Source: Paenarthrobacter nicotinovorans (GTDB lineage Bacteria > Actinomycetota > Actinomycetes > Actinomycetales > Micrococcaceae). Taken from it: 64,000 bases of DNA. Numbering within the stretch: position 1 is the stretch's first letter; the number at the start of each line of letters is the position of its first letter. The translations under genes were made by a program, and so were the position numbers. Below, piece after piece: positions 44,249-54,402 of this stretch. The stretch spans positions 1,302,001 to 1,366,000 of the forward strand of contig NZ_CP089293.1 in assembly GCF_021919345.1 (NCBI RefSeq). Direction: 5' to 3'. The notes beneath the pieces are model-generated. The model was not told where the DNA came from and did not search any database. It saw only the letters and a list, made by a program, of their open reading frames with translations.

Positions 44249-45574
44249 TTGACTGCCGTATCAACTCCAGCCTCACTGCAACAGTCCATGCATGCCATGG
44301 ACAACGCGGAGGTGTTGCGGATCCGGAACGACTTCCCGGTGCTGGACCAACTGGTCAACGGTAAACCGCTGATCTACCTTGATTCCGGTGCCACCTCGCA
44401 GAATCCGCTCAGCGTCATCGAAGCCGAGCAGGAGTTCTACGAGCAACGCAATGCTGCCGTACACCGTGGCGCCCACCACCTGGCTGTCGAAGCGACCGAA
44501 GCCTTTGAAGACGCACGCCAGACCGTGGCGGACTTCATCGGTGCCCGCTACGAGGAAACCGTATGGACCTCCAACGCCACCGAGGGTCTGAACCTCGTCA
44601 GCTATGCCCTGTCCAACGCGGCGCTGTGGGCAGCCCAGGGCCGCGGCAGCTCCGGCTTGAAGGAACTGGCCATCGGTCCCGGCGACGAAATCGTGGTCAC
44701 GGAGATGGAACACCACGCCAATCTCATTCCCTGGCAGGAACTCGCCTTCCGCACCGGTGCCACGCTCAAGCACATCCCCATTACCGACGACGGCGCGCTT
44801 CGCCTTGATGCCGCTGGAGAGATCATCGGCAACCGGACCCGGCTCCTTGCTTTCACCCATGCCTCGAACGTCCTGGGCACCATCAATCCCGTTGCCGATC
44901 TTGTGGCCATGGCACGCCGTGTCGGGGCGCTCGTAGTGTTGGACGCTTGCCAGTCGGTTCCCCACATGGCGGTGGACGTGAAGAAGCTCGACGTCGACTT
45001 CGCCGTGTTCTCCGGGCACAAGATGCTGGCTCCCACCGGAGTCGGGGTGCTGTATGGAAAGCAGGAGCTCCTGGACGTGCTGCCGCCTTTCCTCACGGGT
45101 GGCTCCATGATCACCACAGTCACCATGGAACGTGCGGAATACCTGCCCGCGCCGCAGCGGTTCGAAGCCGGAACGCAGCGCATCTCCCAGGCTGTGGCGT
45201 TGGCAACAGCCGTCAATTACCTTTCCGAAACGGGAATCGACCGCATCCACGCCTGGGAGGCCACCCTGGGCCAGCGCCTGGTCAAGGGACTCGAGAGCAT
45301 CGAGGGTATCCGCGTCGTTGGTCCTGCGTCCGGCGCTGAGCGGATCGGTTTGGCAGCCTTCGACGTCGCCGGTGTCCACGCCCACGACGTCGGGCAGTTC
45401 CTCGACGACCGCGGCATCGCTGTTCGCGTCGGCCATCACTGCGCCCAGCCGCTCCACCGGCGCCTCGGCCTAACGGCCACCACCCGGGCCAGCACCTACC
45501 TCTACAACACCACGGACGACGTCGATGCTTTCCTCGACGCCGTCTCGGGCGTGCGGGCCTACTTCCAGGCCTGA
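44249..45574 (+). CDS. sufS: Cysteine desulfurase, SufS type
   Basis: 441 residues with a TTG start preceded by AAGGAG at good spacing. This PLP enzyme takes sulfur from cysteine for Fe-S clusters. Marks: IYLDSGATSQNP, AAVHRGAHHLA, the PLP Lys in FSGHKMLAPTGVG, and the active-site Cys in VGHHCAQPLH near residue 400, the SufS pattern. The first 20 residues are extra to the usual start. It pairs with sufU 36 nt downstream. No SufBCD genes are near. Confidence 0.93.
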   Translation: MTAVSTPASLQQSMHAMDNAEVLRIRNDFPVLDQLVNGKPLIYLDSGATSQNPLSVIEAEQEFYEQRNAAVHRGAHHLAVEATEAFEDARQTVADFIGARYEETVWTSNATEGLNLVSYALSNAALWAAQGRGSSGLKELAIGPGDEIVVTEMEHHANLIPWQELAFRTGATLKHIPITDDGALRLDAAGEIIGNRTRLLAFTHASNVLGTINPVADLVAMARRVGALVVLDACQSVPHMAVDVKKLDVDFAVFSGHKMLAPTGVGVLYGKQELLDVLPPFLTGGSMITTVTMERAEYLPAPQRFEAGTQRISQAVALATAVNYLSETGIDRIHAWEATLGQRLVKGLESIEGIRVVGPASGAERIGLAAFDVAGVHAHDVGQFLDDRGIAVRVGHHCAQPLHRRLGLTATTRASTYLYNTTDDVDAFLDAVSGVRAYFQA

Positions 45575-45610
45575 TCACACTGACTTTGCAAAGAAACGGG
45601 CATCAGCACC

Positions 45611-46063
45611 ATGAGTCTTGACCAGCTTTACCAGCAGATCATCCTGGACCATTCCAAGCAGCGGCACGGCAGCGGGCTCGCCGAAACACTGGCCCCTGCG
45701 GGTGCCTCCACCGGTCAATCGCACCAGCTGAACCCCGTGTGCGGGGACGAAGTGACGTTGCGGCTCGCCGTCGCGGACGGAACAGTCCAGCAGATCAGGT
45801 GGGACGGTGCCGGCTGTTCCATTTCCATGGCCTCGGCCTCCGTGCTCAGCGAGATGGGGGAGGGGATGTCCGTGGCGGAACTGCATTCCGTGATCGACAA
45901 CTTCCGGGAAGTCCTGCGTTCCCGCGGCAAAGTGCAGGCAGACCCGGAGATCCTGGGCGACGCCGCAGCGTTCGAAGGAGTAGCCCGCTACGCAGCCAGG
46001 GTCAAGTGCGCCATGATCTCGTGGGTGGCTGCCGAGGACGCCCTCAACCAGGCAACGGCCTAG
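45611..46063 (+). CDS. sufU: SufU-type Fe-S assembly sulfur acceptor
   Basis: 150 residues. SufU accepts sulfur from SufS through a zinc site. Cysteines are in the three expected places: NPVCGDE (Cys with the following Asp), GAGCSISMAS and VKCAMISW. The GCSIS insertion separates SufU from IscU. Directly downstream of sufS and probably co-transcribed. It ends 18 nt before the convergent nhaA stop. Confidence 0.94.
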   Translation: MSLDQLYQQIILDHSKQRHGSGLAETLAPAGASTGQSHQLNPVCGDEVTLRLAVADGTVQQIRWDGAGCSISMASASVLSEMGEGMSVAELHSVIDNFREVLRSRGKVQADPEILGDAAAFEGVARYAARVKCAMISWVAAEDALNQATA

Positions 46064-46081
46064 CTCCGAGGCACCTCCGCG

Positions 46082-47395
46082 TCAGCTGCGGGCAAAGACA
46101 TCAGGTACGCCGTCGCCGTCGTCGTCCCGTTCTTCGTCCGCCTGCACCTGCCGGTACCGCCGGTTACGGGCCTTAAGGACGACGGCGGCCAACAGCGCCG
46201 AGATCAAGGAACCCGCCAGGATGGCCACCTTGGCGTGGTCGTTGTGGGCTGAACCTGCACCGAAGCTCAGCTCCCCGATGAGCAGCGAGACGGTGAAGCC
46301 GATACCGGCCAGAAGCGCCAGCCCGAAAAGGTCGATCCAGGCGATGCCGGAATCCAGGCTGGCGCGCGTGGTCTTGGTGACCAGGAACGTCGTGCCGAAG
46401 ACGCCCACAGCCTTGCCGAGCACCAACGCGGCCACGATGCCCAGCGCCACGGGATCCCGCAACGCCGCGCCCATGCCGTCCAGCCCGCCCAGGGCTACGC
46501 CGGCGGAGAAGAACGCGAACACCGGAACGGCAAAACCTGCCGAGAACGGGCGCAGGCGGTGCTCAAAGTGCTCGGCGAGGCCCTCGGCGGGCTCACCCTT
46601 CTTCCCACTGGCAAACACAGGGACAGCGAAGCCCAGCAACACCCCTGCCACGGTGGCGTGGATGCCGGATGCGTGAACGAACCCCCATGTCGCCAGGGCC
46701 AGCGGCACCACGAGGTACCAGCTGCGGATCCGCTTCTGGACCAGGAACGTGAAGAGCGCCAACGGGACGAGCGCGGCCAGCAGCATGAGCGGCTGGAGCC
46801 CAGTGGAGTAGAAGAAGGCGATGATGCCGATGGCGATGAGGTCGTCCACCACGGCAAGCGTGAGCAGGAAGGTCCGGAGCGCGGCGGGAAGGTGCGTGTT
46901 GATCACAGCCAGGACCGCCAGTGCGAAGGCAATGTCCGTCGCCGTGGGAATGGCCCAGCCCTTGAGGGTTTCAGGGGAACCGAGGTTGAAGAGAACAAAA
47001 ATCAGCGCAGGGACTGCGACTCCGCCGATCGCTGCAGCCACAGGAACAACAGCCCGGGCTGGTTTGCGGAGTTCCCCGGCCACGAATTCGCGTTTGAGCT
47101 CCAGTCCCGCCAGGAAGAAGAACACCGCCAGCAGTCCGTCGGAGGCCCAGTGGCCCAGACTGAGCTCAAGGTGCCAGGGTTCGTAGCCTATCTTGACGTC
47201 GCGGAGTGCGAAGTAGCCGTCGGCTGCGGGGGAGTTTGCCCAGATGAGGGCTATCACTGTTGCGGCCAGGAGAAGTGCTCCGCCCACGGTTTCCGTACGC
47301 AGGATCGAGAGGATCCTGCGATACTCCGGGTAGCTGGAGCGGGTGAAGACTTTGCTGGAGGGGGTTTTGGGCGGGACGGGAGGCAGCTGGGCCAC
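46082..47395 (-). CDS. nhaA: Na+/H+ antiporter NhaA
   Basis: 437 residues, about 11-12 membrane helices. It extrudes sodium in exchange for protons, controlling internal pH and sodium. The substrate-site motifs are clear: [14 protein letters not shown] (unwound helix region) and [17 protein letters not shown] with the paired aspartates. A charged cytoplasmic tail of about 25 residues ends the protein. A very long perfect hairpin lies upstream, between it and the SCO4848-like gene. Confidence 0.95.
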   Translation of the reverse strand: MAQLPPVPPKTPSSKVFTRSSYPEYRRILSILRTETVGGALLLAATVIALIWANSPAADGYFALRDVKIGYEPWHLELSLGHWASDGLLAVFFFLAGLELKREFVAGELRKPARAVVPVAAAIGGVAVPALIFVLFNLGSPETLKGWAIPTATDIAFALAVLAVINTHLPAALRTFLLTLAVVDDLIAIGIIAFFYSTGLQPLMLLAALVPLALFTFLVQKRIRSWYLVVPLALATWGFVHASGIHATVAGVLLGFAVPVFASGKKGEPAEGLAEHFEHRLRPFSAGFAVPVFAFFSAGVALGGLDGMGAALRDPVALGIVAALVLGKAVGVFGTTFLVTKTTRASLDSGIAWIDLFGLALLAGIGFTVSLLIGELSFGAGSAHNDHAKVAILAGSLISALLAAVVLKARNRRYRQVQADEERDDDGDGVPDVFARS

Positions 47396-47489
47396 TGAGG
47401 GCTCCTAACAGTGGGCGGTCATAGGGCGGGTACAGCAAATACACGCCGACCAGACTTCCCGGCACACCAATGTCCATCTTACCCAACCT

Positions 47490-47539
47490 GGGGACGGCAA
47501 ACGCTCCACTGAGGGCTCAGTGGAGCGTTTGCCGTCCCC
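47490..47539. terminator. Perfect 24-bp hairpin between the SCO4848-like gene and nhaA
   Basis: GGGGACGGCAAACGC begins a 24-nt arm (47490-47513) that pairs fully with 47516-47539 across a two-base gap. It starts 19 nt beyond the end of the leftward SCO4848-like gene and so probably terminates that unit. The stem is far longer than typical terminators. Confidence 0.7.
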
Positions 47540-47557
47540 GGTCGGGTGGGACGAGGC

Positions 47558-47779
47558 TCAGGCGACGAGGCCCGCGATTCCGATGACCGCCGTCGCCAGT
47601 CCCAGCACCATGGAGATGGTGACCAGGACGACGTGGACCGTCAGGAACTTTGTGGCCTTGCCTGCGGCGTCGCGGGCCCGGGGATCCTTCATGACGCGCT
47701 TGAGGAACTGCGGCCACACAGCCAGCGACCACACGCCGGCCACAATCAGGACCACCGCAAGGATTGCGGGAATCTGCAT
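47558..47779 (-). CDS. SCO4848 family small membrane protein
   Basis: 73 residues from the ATG at 47779, one base after the stop of the DUF2505 gene. Two membrane helices (about 3-23 and 48-70) flank a short charged loop with WPQFLKRVMKDPRARD, then KFLTVHVVLV, which matches the small SCO4848 family of actinobacteria. No function is known. Last gene of a probable leftward unit with DUF2505 and the SDR-DUF2867 gene. Confidence 0.75.
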   Translation of the reverse strand: MQIPAILAVVLIVAGVWSLAVWPQFLKRVMKDPRARDAAGKATKFLTVHVVLVTISMVLGLATAVIGIAGLVA

Positions 47780-47780
47780 G

Positions 47781-48278
47781 CTAGTGGCTTTCGAGCCAGG
47801 CCTGGGCCTGCTGCGACTGGATGCCCAAGGCCTTGCCCACCATGGGCTCGGCAGCGTCAGCGATCTTTCCACCCAGGAACGGAACCGAGGACGTCACATT
47901 GCCTTCGAGTTCGATCCGGGTGCTGCCGCCCTCGGCCACGAGCCGTTGGACCGCGGTGACATCCAACGGTGCGCCGGCGATCTTCAGCGCGATGGTGCTG
48001 GCGCGCGAGCCGTCGGCAGCCGGGGCTTCCCACTGCTCGGTCTGGGTGACCTTCAAGGTTTCGCCGACGAACTTGCGGGCGATCTCCGGCAGGCGGGTGG
48101 TGGGCAACGTGCGGACGGTGGTGGTGGTGAAAGCGCCGGCAGTGTCGCCGTCAACGGTGAACGATTCCAGCGAGCCGCCCACGTATTCGCTCGTGTGGCG
48201 CAGGAAATCCTCGTCGACAAAGACGGCCGCTACGCGGTCAACGCTGTGGGGCAGGGTGGTGGATGCACTCAGGGCCAT
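47781..48278 (-). CDS. DUF2505 family protein
   Basis: 165 residues from the ATG at 48278 with a GGAGG close upstream; the frame opens further to 48446 but that part reads as non-coding. The start MALSASTTLPHSVDRVAAVFVDEDFLRH and the pattern 'RTLPTT-RLP-FVGETLKVTQTE' suit DUF2505, which is predicted to fold like START/SRPBCC lipid-binding domains. No ligand is evident. It abuts the SCO4848-like gene by one base, so the two are co-translated. Confidence 0.85.
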   Translation of the reverse strand: MALSASTTLPHSVDRVAAVFVDEDFLRHTSEYVGGSLESFTVDGDTAGAFTTTTVRTLPTTRLPEIARKFVGETLKVTQTEQWEAPAADGSRASTIALKIAGAPLDVTAVQRLVAEGGSTRIELEGNVTSSVPFLGGKIADAAEPMVGKALGIQSQQAQAWLESH

Positions 48279-48325
48279 GGGTCCTCCGTGGATGGTGGTG
48301 GTGAAGCTTTTTAGCTCCCAACATC

Positions 48326-49903
48326 CTACGGGGTCCGGGTGGACACACTTGAACCCGATTCCTCCTGAAGGGTGGTCGCGGCTGCCGAAATGTTGCGGGC
48401 CATGGACGGAAAGATGAAGCCGTGGAACGGATACACGCCCAACCAATACAGCCGTCCGGCCAAGCCGCGGGGGAAGAAAATCGCGCGCTGCTTATAGAGG
48501 CTCCCGTCGCCGTCGGGCTCCACCGACAACTCAAGCCAGGCACCACCCGGGGCGCGCATTTCGGCGCGCAACCGCAGCAGGTGGCCGCGGTCGATGGCTT
48601 CAACCCGCCACCAGTCCACCACTTCGCCGGTGTTCAGCGTCTTGGGGTGCCTGCGGCCGCGGAGCAGCCCCGCGCCGCCCTGCAGCTTGTCCAGCCAGCC
48701 GCGCACCCGCCACGCCAAAGGCAGCGAGTACCAGCCGTTCTTGCCGCCGATGCCCTCGATGATGGTCCACACATGCTCCGGCTTGGCTTCGCTATGGAAG
48801 GTCCGCTCGTCCAGGAACACTTTGTAGCCGGCCCAATCGGGGTCGCTGGGCAGGGGATCGGCGTCGATACCGGCGTTGGCCCAGGTGGTCTCCACCTGAC
48901 CGTCCCGTTCCTTGCCCAGCGCCAAGGCTACGGCTCGCCGGTAGGAGGTCAGGCCGCCGTCGGGCTGCTTGATGTAACGGTCGACGTCGTGCTCCCGCGA
49001 TACGGCGTCGTGCTGCAGCGACTGCACCAGCGGCAGCGACATGGACAGTGGAATCGGCGTTACCAAGGCGACCCACAGTCCGGCGAGTTTCGGCGCGGGA
49101 ACGGGAAGCGCGATGACCAGCCGGCGAGGCAGGCCACGTTCCACGGCGTACTCGTTCATCATCTCCTTGTACTTCAGGACCTCCCGTGAGCCGATGTCGA
49201 ACGAGCGGTTCAGCTTGTCCGGCAGGGCCGCCGCCGCCACGAGATAGTGCAGGACGTCGCGCACCGCGATCGCCTCAATCCGGTTGTTGACCCAGCTCGG
49301 CGCGGGCATGACCGGGAGGGTGTCGGCCAGGTGCCGGATCATTTCGAAGGATGCGGAGCCGGAACCAATCACCACGCCCGCCTGGAACACGATCGAGTCC
49401 ACGGGTGATTCGAGGAAGACTTTGCCCACGGTTTCGCGGGAACGCATATGTGTGGACAGTTCCGTGTTCTCCGGGTGCAGTCCGCCGAGGTACACGATCC
49501 TGTCCACTCCGGCCTCCGCAGCTGCCCCGGCGACGAGGCGGGCCATGGCTTCTTCCTTGGCCTCGAAACCGCTGCCCGACGCCATGGAATGGACCAGGTA
49601 GTACAGGACGTCCACGCCGTTGAGCGCCTCGGAGAGGCCGTCGGCGTCGGACAGGCTGTTCTCAATGATGTCGACGTCGTCATGCCACGGAACGTCTGCG
49701 ATTTTTTGGGGCGTGCGGACCAGGACTTTGACCTTGTGGCCGGCTTCGAGGAGCCGGGGGACCAGCCGACCGCCGATGTAGCCGGTGGCGCCGGTCACCA
49801 GCACTGTCCTGGTGTCCTGCGTGGTGTTGGAATGCGTAGCTTCCGAAGGCTGCAAAGGAACTCCTGTGGCTGGGGGTGGAGGTAGGCTGGAATGACCCGG
49901 CAT
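48326..49903 (-). CDS. SDR-family oxidoreductase with C-terminal DUF2867
   Basis: 525 residues. The N-terminal Rossmann domain starts TVLVTGATGYIGGRL (about residues 33-47), followed by a NmrA-like epimerase domain with YYLVHSMASG and GGLHPENTE. A C-terminal DUF2867 region (about 345-500) has YSLPLAWRVRGWLDKLQGGAGL and WWRVEAIDRGH, the usual fusion partner. The domain pair is common in actinobacteria; the substrate is unknown. It is divergent from mfd (61-nt gap) and leads the leftward unit with DUF2505. Confidence 0.9.
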   Translation of the reverse strand: MPGHSSLPPPPATGVPLQPSEATHSNTTQDTRTVLVTGATGYIGGRLVPRLLEAGHKVKVLVRTPQKIADVPWHDDVDIIENSLSDADGLSEALNGVDVLYYLVHSMASGSGFEAKEEAMARLVAGAAAEAGVDRIVYLGGLHPENTELSTHMRSRETVGKVFLESPVDSIVFQAGVVIGSGSASFEMIRHLADTLPVMPAPSWVNNRIEAIAVRDVLHYLVAAAALPDKLNRSFDIGSREVLKYKEMMNEYAVERGLPRRLVIALPVPAPKLAGLWVALVTPIPLSMSLPLVQSLQHDAVSREHDVDRYIKQPDGGLTSYRRAVALALGKERDGQVETTWANAGIDADPLPSDPDWAGYKVFLDERTFHSEAKPEHVWTIIEGIGGKNGWYSLPLAWRVRGWLDKLQGGAGLLRGRRHPKTLNTGEVVDWWRVEAIDRGHLLRLRAEMRAPGGAWLELSVEPDGDGSLYKQRAIFFPRGLAGRLYWLGVYPFHGFIFPSMARNISAAATTLQEESGSSVSTRTP

Positions 49904-49964
49904 TCATCTGAATTTCCGGGCATTTGTGTTGCCTGCCCTTGGACCCACCCTAGGAGTTTCTGCC

Positions 49965-52900
49965 ATGAGCCTCAACGGTCTGCGCCGCGCACTGGCGGAG
50001 GACAAGACTTTCGCGCGCGTTCGTACCGAGGCGGAGCGGTCCTTCAGCGACCGGAACGCCGACTACCAGATCAGCGCCCCCACGGGGATGCGTGCGGTGT
50101 TGCTCGCCGAAATGGCCGATGCCCTGGCGGACACCGGCGCCGATGACGCGGCAGCCCCGGTGGTCCTGGCCGTGACCGCCACCGGCCGTGAAGCCGAAGA
50201 CCTCACCGCGGCGCTCTGCTCCTACCTCCCCGCGGACTCTGTGGCCACCTTCCCCAGCTGGGAAACCCTCCCGCACGAGCGCCTTTCGCCGCGGTCGGAC
50301 ACCGTGGGACGCCGCCTGTCCGTTCTGCGCCGCCTGACCCATCCGGAAACCTCGACGGCGGCCCCGTTGCGTGTGGTGGTGGCTCCGGTCCGCGCTGTGG
50401 TCCAGCCGATCGTGGCCGGCTTGGGTGACCTGGTGCCGGTCACCCTGCAAGTAGGCCAGGAACGCTCCTTCACCGACGTTGTCCGGGCCCTCTCCGACGC
50501 CGCCTACGCGCGCGTCGACATGGTGACGCACCGCGGCGAATTCGCCGTCCGTGGCGGAATCCTCGATGTCTTCCCACCCACCGAGGACCACCCGATCCGG
50601 GTGGAGTTCTTCGGCGACGAGGTGGATCAGATGCGCTGGTTCGCCGTGGCCGACCAGCGTTCCTTGAGTGCACCCGGGATCCACCACCCCACGGAACTGC
50701 ATGCCCCTCCGTGCCGGGAAATCCTGATCACACCCTCGGTAATGTCCCGTGCGGCGAAGCTGAAGGCAGACATGCCCGCGGCGGCCGACATGCTGGAGAA
50801 GATCGCAGGGGGCATCGCCGTGGAGGGCATGGAATCCCTGGCCCCGGTGCTGGTGGATGCCATGGTTCCGTTCGTGGACCAGCTCCCGGCCGGCTCCCTG
50901 TCCGTTGTGATCGAACCCGAGAAGGTGCGCACGCGCGCGCACGACCTCGCGGCGACCAACGAAGAGTTCCTGGAAGCGGCCTGGTCCACGGCGTCCGACG
51001 GCGGTGCGGCGCCCCTTGATTTGTCGTCACAGGCCTCCACTGACTTGCACGCCGCCAGTTTCCGCTCACTGACCGATACCCGCTCGGCAGCGCTGGAACA
51101 CGGCGTGTCCTGGTGGTCCATCACCTCCCTCGCCTCTGACGAGGACCTGGTCCTGGACATCGATGTCCTCAACATGCGTGCCCGCGAACCGCGTGGCTAC
51201 CAGGGAGATGTGGCCGAGATGCTGGAGTTCATCGGCTCCCGTGTCCGCGAGCAGTGGCGCGTCGTAGTGGTTACGGACGGCCCGGGTCCCGCGCAGCGCC
51301 TGGCTGAACTGTTCCACGACGCAGAGATTCCCTGTTCCCGCGTCGACTCTCTGGATCAGGAACCCCAACCGGGCATCATCGAGGTGACCACTGCCGCCGT
51401 CGGACGCGGTTTTGTCCTGGACGGCCTCAAACTGGGGCTGCTGACCGAAGCCGACCTGCTGGGACGGGCGACAGCGAGCTCCACCAAAGACATGCGGCGC
51501 ATGCCGTCCAAACGGCGAAACGCCGTGGATCCTTTGCAGCTGCACGCGGGTGACTTCGTGGTCCACGAACAGCACGGAATCGGCCGGTTTGTGGAGCTGA
51601 TCCAGCGCAAGGTGACCGGGACGTCGTCGTCCGACGCCGGGCTGCGCGAGTATCTGGTGCTGGAGTACGCGCCGTCCAAGCGCGGTGCCCCTGGCGACCG
51701 GCTGTTCGTACCGACGGACCAGCTGGACCAGGTGACCCGCTACGTGGGCGGGGACACGCCTGCGCTGAGCAAAATGGGCGGCGCGGACTGGGCCAGCACC
51801 AAGTCCAGGGCACGCAAGGCCGTCAAGGAAATCGCCGGGGAACTGATCCGGCTGTACTCTGCCCGCATGGCATCCCGCGGCCACGCTTTTGCACCGGACA
51901 CACCGTGGCAGCGCGAGCTCGAAGAAGCGTTCCCCTACGTGGAAACACCCGACCAGTTGACCACCATCAACGAGGTCAAAGCCGACATGGAGCGGGAAAT
52001 CCCCATGGACCGGTTGGTATCGGGTGACGTCGGCTACGGCAAGACCGAAATCGCCGTCCGCGCCGCCTTCAAGGCTGTCCAGGACGGCAAGCAGGTGGCG
52101 GTGCTCGTGCCAACCACCCTGTTGGCGCAGCAGCACTACGAAACCTTCACTGAACGCTTCTCCGGCTTCCCGCTGCGCGTGAAGCCGCTGTCCCGGTTCC
52201 AGACCAGCAAGGAAGCCAAGGAAACGGCCGAGGGCGTCAAGAGCGGCGCTGTCGACGTCGTGATCGGTACCCACCGGCTGCTGTCCAAGGACTTCGAGTT
52301 CAAGGACCTCGGCCTGGTGATCGTGGACGAAGAGCAGCGCTTCGGCGTGGAACACAAGGAAGCGCTGAAGAAGATGCGCACCAACGTGGACGTCCTGGCG
52401 ATGAGTGCCACGCCCATTCCGCGAACACTGGAGATGTCCCTGACGGGAATCCGCGAAACGTCCACACTGGCCACACCGCCGGAGGAACGCCACCCGGTGC
52501 TGACCTATGTAGGTCCGTACACCAACAAGCAAACCTCCGCCGCGATCCGCCGTGAACTCATGCGCGAAGGGCAGGTGTTCTTCGTCCACAACCGGGTGTC
52601 CTCGATTGAACGCATTGCCGCGCAGATCCGTGAACTGGTTCCCGAAGCCCGGGTGGAAGTTGCCCACGGCCAGATGTCCGAGAGCCGCCTGGAAAAAATC
52701 ATCGTGGACTTCTGGGAAAAACGCTTCGACGTCCTGGTGTGCACCACCATCATCGAAACCGGCCTGGACATCTCCAACGCCAACACCTTGATTGTGGACG
52801 GGGCCGACAAGTACGGCCTCTCGCAGCTGCACCAGCTCCGAGGCCGCGTAGGCCGTGGCCGTGAGCGCGCCTACGCCTACTTCCTCTACCCTTCCGAGAA

Positions 52901-53597
52901 GCCCTTGGGTGAGGTGGCGCTGGAACGGCTCAAGGCAGTGGCGGCACACAACGAGCTCGGCGCCGGCATGCAACTGGCCATGAAGGACCTGGAAATCCGC
53001 GGCGCAGGCAACCTGCTCGGCGGAGAACAGTCCGGCCACATCCAAGGTGTCGGCTTCGACCTCTACATCCGGCTTGTGGGCGAGGCCGTGGCCGAGTACC
53101 GCGGTGAGGCTGAAGAGAAGGCCGCCGAGATGAAGATCGAGCTGCCGGTCAACGCGCACCTGCCCCATGACTATGTTCCCGGGGAGAGGCTGCGTCTTGA
53201 GGCGTATCGGAAGCTCGCTGCCGCCATCACATATGAGGCCATTGATGAAGTCCTGGCCGAACTCGTGGACCGTTACGGTGAGCCGCCGCTGCCGGCCCAA
53301 AACCTCATTGCCGTGGCGCGCTTCCGGGTGGGTGCCCGCGAAGCCGGCCTGTCCGACGTCGCGCTCCAAGGCAACTTCATCCGCTTCTCGCCGGCGCAAC
53401 TGCCCGAATCCAAAACCATGCGCCTGAACCGCATGTACCCGGGCTCCCAGGTCAAGCCTGCGCTCGACGCCGTGCTGATCCCCAAGCCCAAGACGGCCCG
53501 GATCGGCGGACGTGACCTCCAGGACGCCGAGATCCTGCAGTGGGCCAACAACGTCATTGAAGCGATCTTCGCCGAAGCCCCCGTGAAGGCAGGCTAG
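49965..53597 (+). CDS. mfd: Transcription-repair coupling factor
   Basis: About 1210 residues from the ATG at 49965 with AGGAG upstream; an ATG-less extension to 49926 exists but is unlikely. Mfd removes RNA polymerase stalled at lesions and recruits UvrA. The N-terminal UvrB-like part has TATGREAEDL, FPSWETLPHERLSP and RGGILDVFPP. The RNAP-interacting domain has HEQHGIGRFV (about 545). The translocase has Walker A SGDVGYGKTE (about 686-695), DEEQRFG and TTIIETGLDISNANTLI, then the TRCF C-terminal domain. Full length. Confidence 0.97.
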   Translation: MSLNGLRRALAEDKTFARVRTEAERSFSDRNADYQISAPTGMRAVLLAEMADALADTGADDAAAPVVLAVTATGREAEDLTAALCSYLPADSVATFPSWETLPHERLSPRSDTVGRRLSVLRRLTHPETSTAAPLRVVVAPVRAVVQPIVAGLGDLVPVTLQVGQERSFTDVVRALSDAAYARVDMVTHRGEFAVRGGILDVFPPTEDHPIRVEFFGDEVDQMRWFAVADQRSLSAPGIHHPTELHAPPCREILITPSVMSRAAKLKADMPAAADMLEKIAGGIAVEGMESLAPVLVDAMVPFVDQLPAGSLSVVIEPEKVRTRAHDLAATNEEFLEAAWSTASDGGAAPLDLSSQASTDLHAASFRSLTDTRSAALEHGVSWWSITSLASDEDLVLDIDVLNMRAREPRGYQGDVAEMLEFIGSRVREQWRVVVVTDGPGPAQRLAELFHDAEIPCSRVDSLDQEPQPGIIEVTTAAVGRGFVLDGLKLGLLTEADLLGRATASSTKDMRRMPSKRRNAVDPLQLHAGDFVVHEQHGIGRFVELIQRKVTGTSSSDAGLREYLVLEYAPSKRGAPGDRLFVPTDQLDQVTRYVGGDTPALSKMGGADWASTKSRARKAVKEIAGELIRLYSARMASRGHAFAPDTPWQRELEEAFPYVETPDQLTTINEVKADMEREIPMDRLVSGDVGYGKTEIAVRAAFKAVQDGKQVAVLVPTTLLAQQHYETFTERFSGFPLRVKPLSRFQTSKEAKETAEGVKSGAVDVVIGTHRLLSKDFEFKDLGLVIVDEEQRFGVEHKEALKKMRTNVDVLAMSATPIPRTLEMSLTGIRETSTLATPPEERHPVLTYVGPYTNKQTSAAIRRELMREGQVFFVHNRVSSIERIAAQIRELVPEARVEVAHGQMSESRLEKIIVDFWEKRFDVLVCTTIIETGLDISNANTLIVDGADKYGLSQLHQLRGRVGRGRERAYAYFLYPSEKPLGEVALERLKAVAAHNELGAGMQLAMKDLEIRGAGNLLGGEQSGHIQGVGFDLYIRLVGEAVAEYRGEAEEKAAEMKIELPVNAHLPHDYVPGERLRLEAYRKLAAAITYEAIDEVLAELVDRYGEPPLPAQNLIAVARFRVGAREAGLSDVALQGNFIRFSPAQLPESKTMRLNRMYPGSQVKPALDAVLIPKPKTARIGGRDLQDAEILQWANNVIEAIFAEAPVKAG

Positions 53598-53601
53598 GCG
53601 A

Positions 53602-54396
53602 ATGATGGGAGGACACCACGCCGCGTCGGGAGCCGCGGCGTGGATAGCTATTGCCTCAACCGGCCCCTACGCGCTCGGCTGGTACCCGCTGGATGCCACT
53701 GGAATCCTGATTGGCGCCATGGCGACGGCGGGAACGGCCTTGGTATGCGACTGGGACCACCGGCACAGCACCATCGCCAACTCGCTGCCGCCACTGTCCA
53801 ACGTGATTGCCGTGGGCATCGAGAAAGCCAGCGGTGGGCACCGGCAAGGAACGCACTCACTGCTCGGCGCCTCGGCCTTCGTGGTGCTGGCCGCCATGGC
53901 GGCGCAATTCCAGATGGTGACGCCGGTGGGAAAACTGTCGGTGGGTGCCGGACTCTTGTGCATGTTCATGATCAACCTGGCCGCCAAGGCGCTGAACCTG
54001 TTCCCCAAATCCGGGTGGATCACCAACTGGCTGTTCGCCCTGCTCATGGCCGGCCTAGTGACGTGGTTCGCCCCGGCCCAATGGGGTTGGCTCCCGTTGT
54101 CCATGCTGACGGGCGTGGTGGTCCACATTGTGGGGGACATGATCACCGTTGGCGGGGTGCCGCTCTTGTGGCCGATCGTCATCAAACCACCGAAATTTTT
54201 GCGGAAATCCGTTGTCAGTGGAATCTGGCGGGCGAACGGGGCTTTCTCCCTGCCGCTGTTGGGCAGGGCGGGGTCACGGCGGGAATGGTTGGTGCTGATT
54301 CCTGTGAGCGGCTACGCCATGGTGGGGATGGGGGCCGCTGCCTGGACACTGGCGAAGCTGCACTGGCCCGCGTTCCTTGCCGCGCTCGCGCTTTAA
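53602..54396 (+). CDS. YdjM/DUF457-type membrane-bound metal-dependent hydrolase
   Basis: 264 residues. The N-terminal MMGGHHAASGAAAW and the DWDHRHSTIANS and GHRQGTHSLLG motifs give the conserved His and Asp of the family; about six membrane helices follow, with GDMITVGGVPLLWPI near the middle. E. coli YdjM is LexA-controlled. It starts 5 nt after mfd, so it is likely co-transcribed with it, which is interesting because both concern DNA damage in E. coli. Biochemical activity is unknown. Confidence 0.88.
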   Translation: MMGGHHAASGAAAWIAIASTGPYALGWYPLDATGILIGAMATAGTALVCDWDHRHSTIANSLPPLSNVIAVGIEKASGGHRQGTHSLLGASAFVVLAAMAAQFQMVTPVGKLSVGAGLLCMFMINLAAKALNLFPKSGWITNWLFALLMAGLVTWFAPAQWGWLPLSMLTGVVVHIVGDMITVGGVPLLWPIVIKPPKFLRKSVVSGIWRANGAFSLPLLGRAGSRREWLVLIPVSGYAMVGMGAAAWTLAKLHWPAFLAALAL

Positions 54397-54402
54397 AAGC
54401 CA

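Noticed and set aside
51066..53399. 777-codon open frame opposite mfd
   Set aside because: Mirror of mfd codon bias; mfd itself has all motifs.
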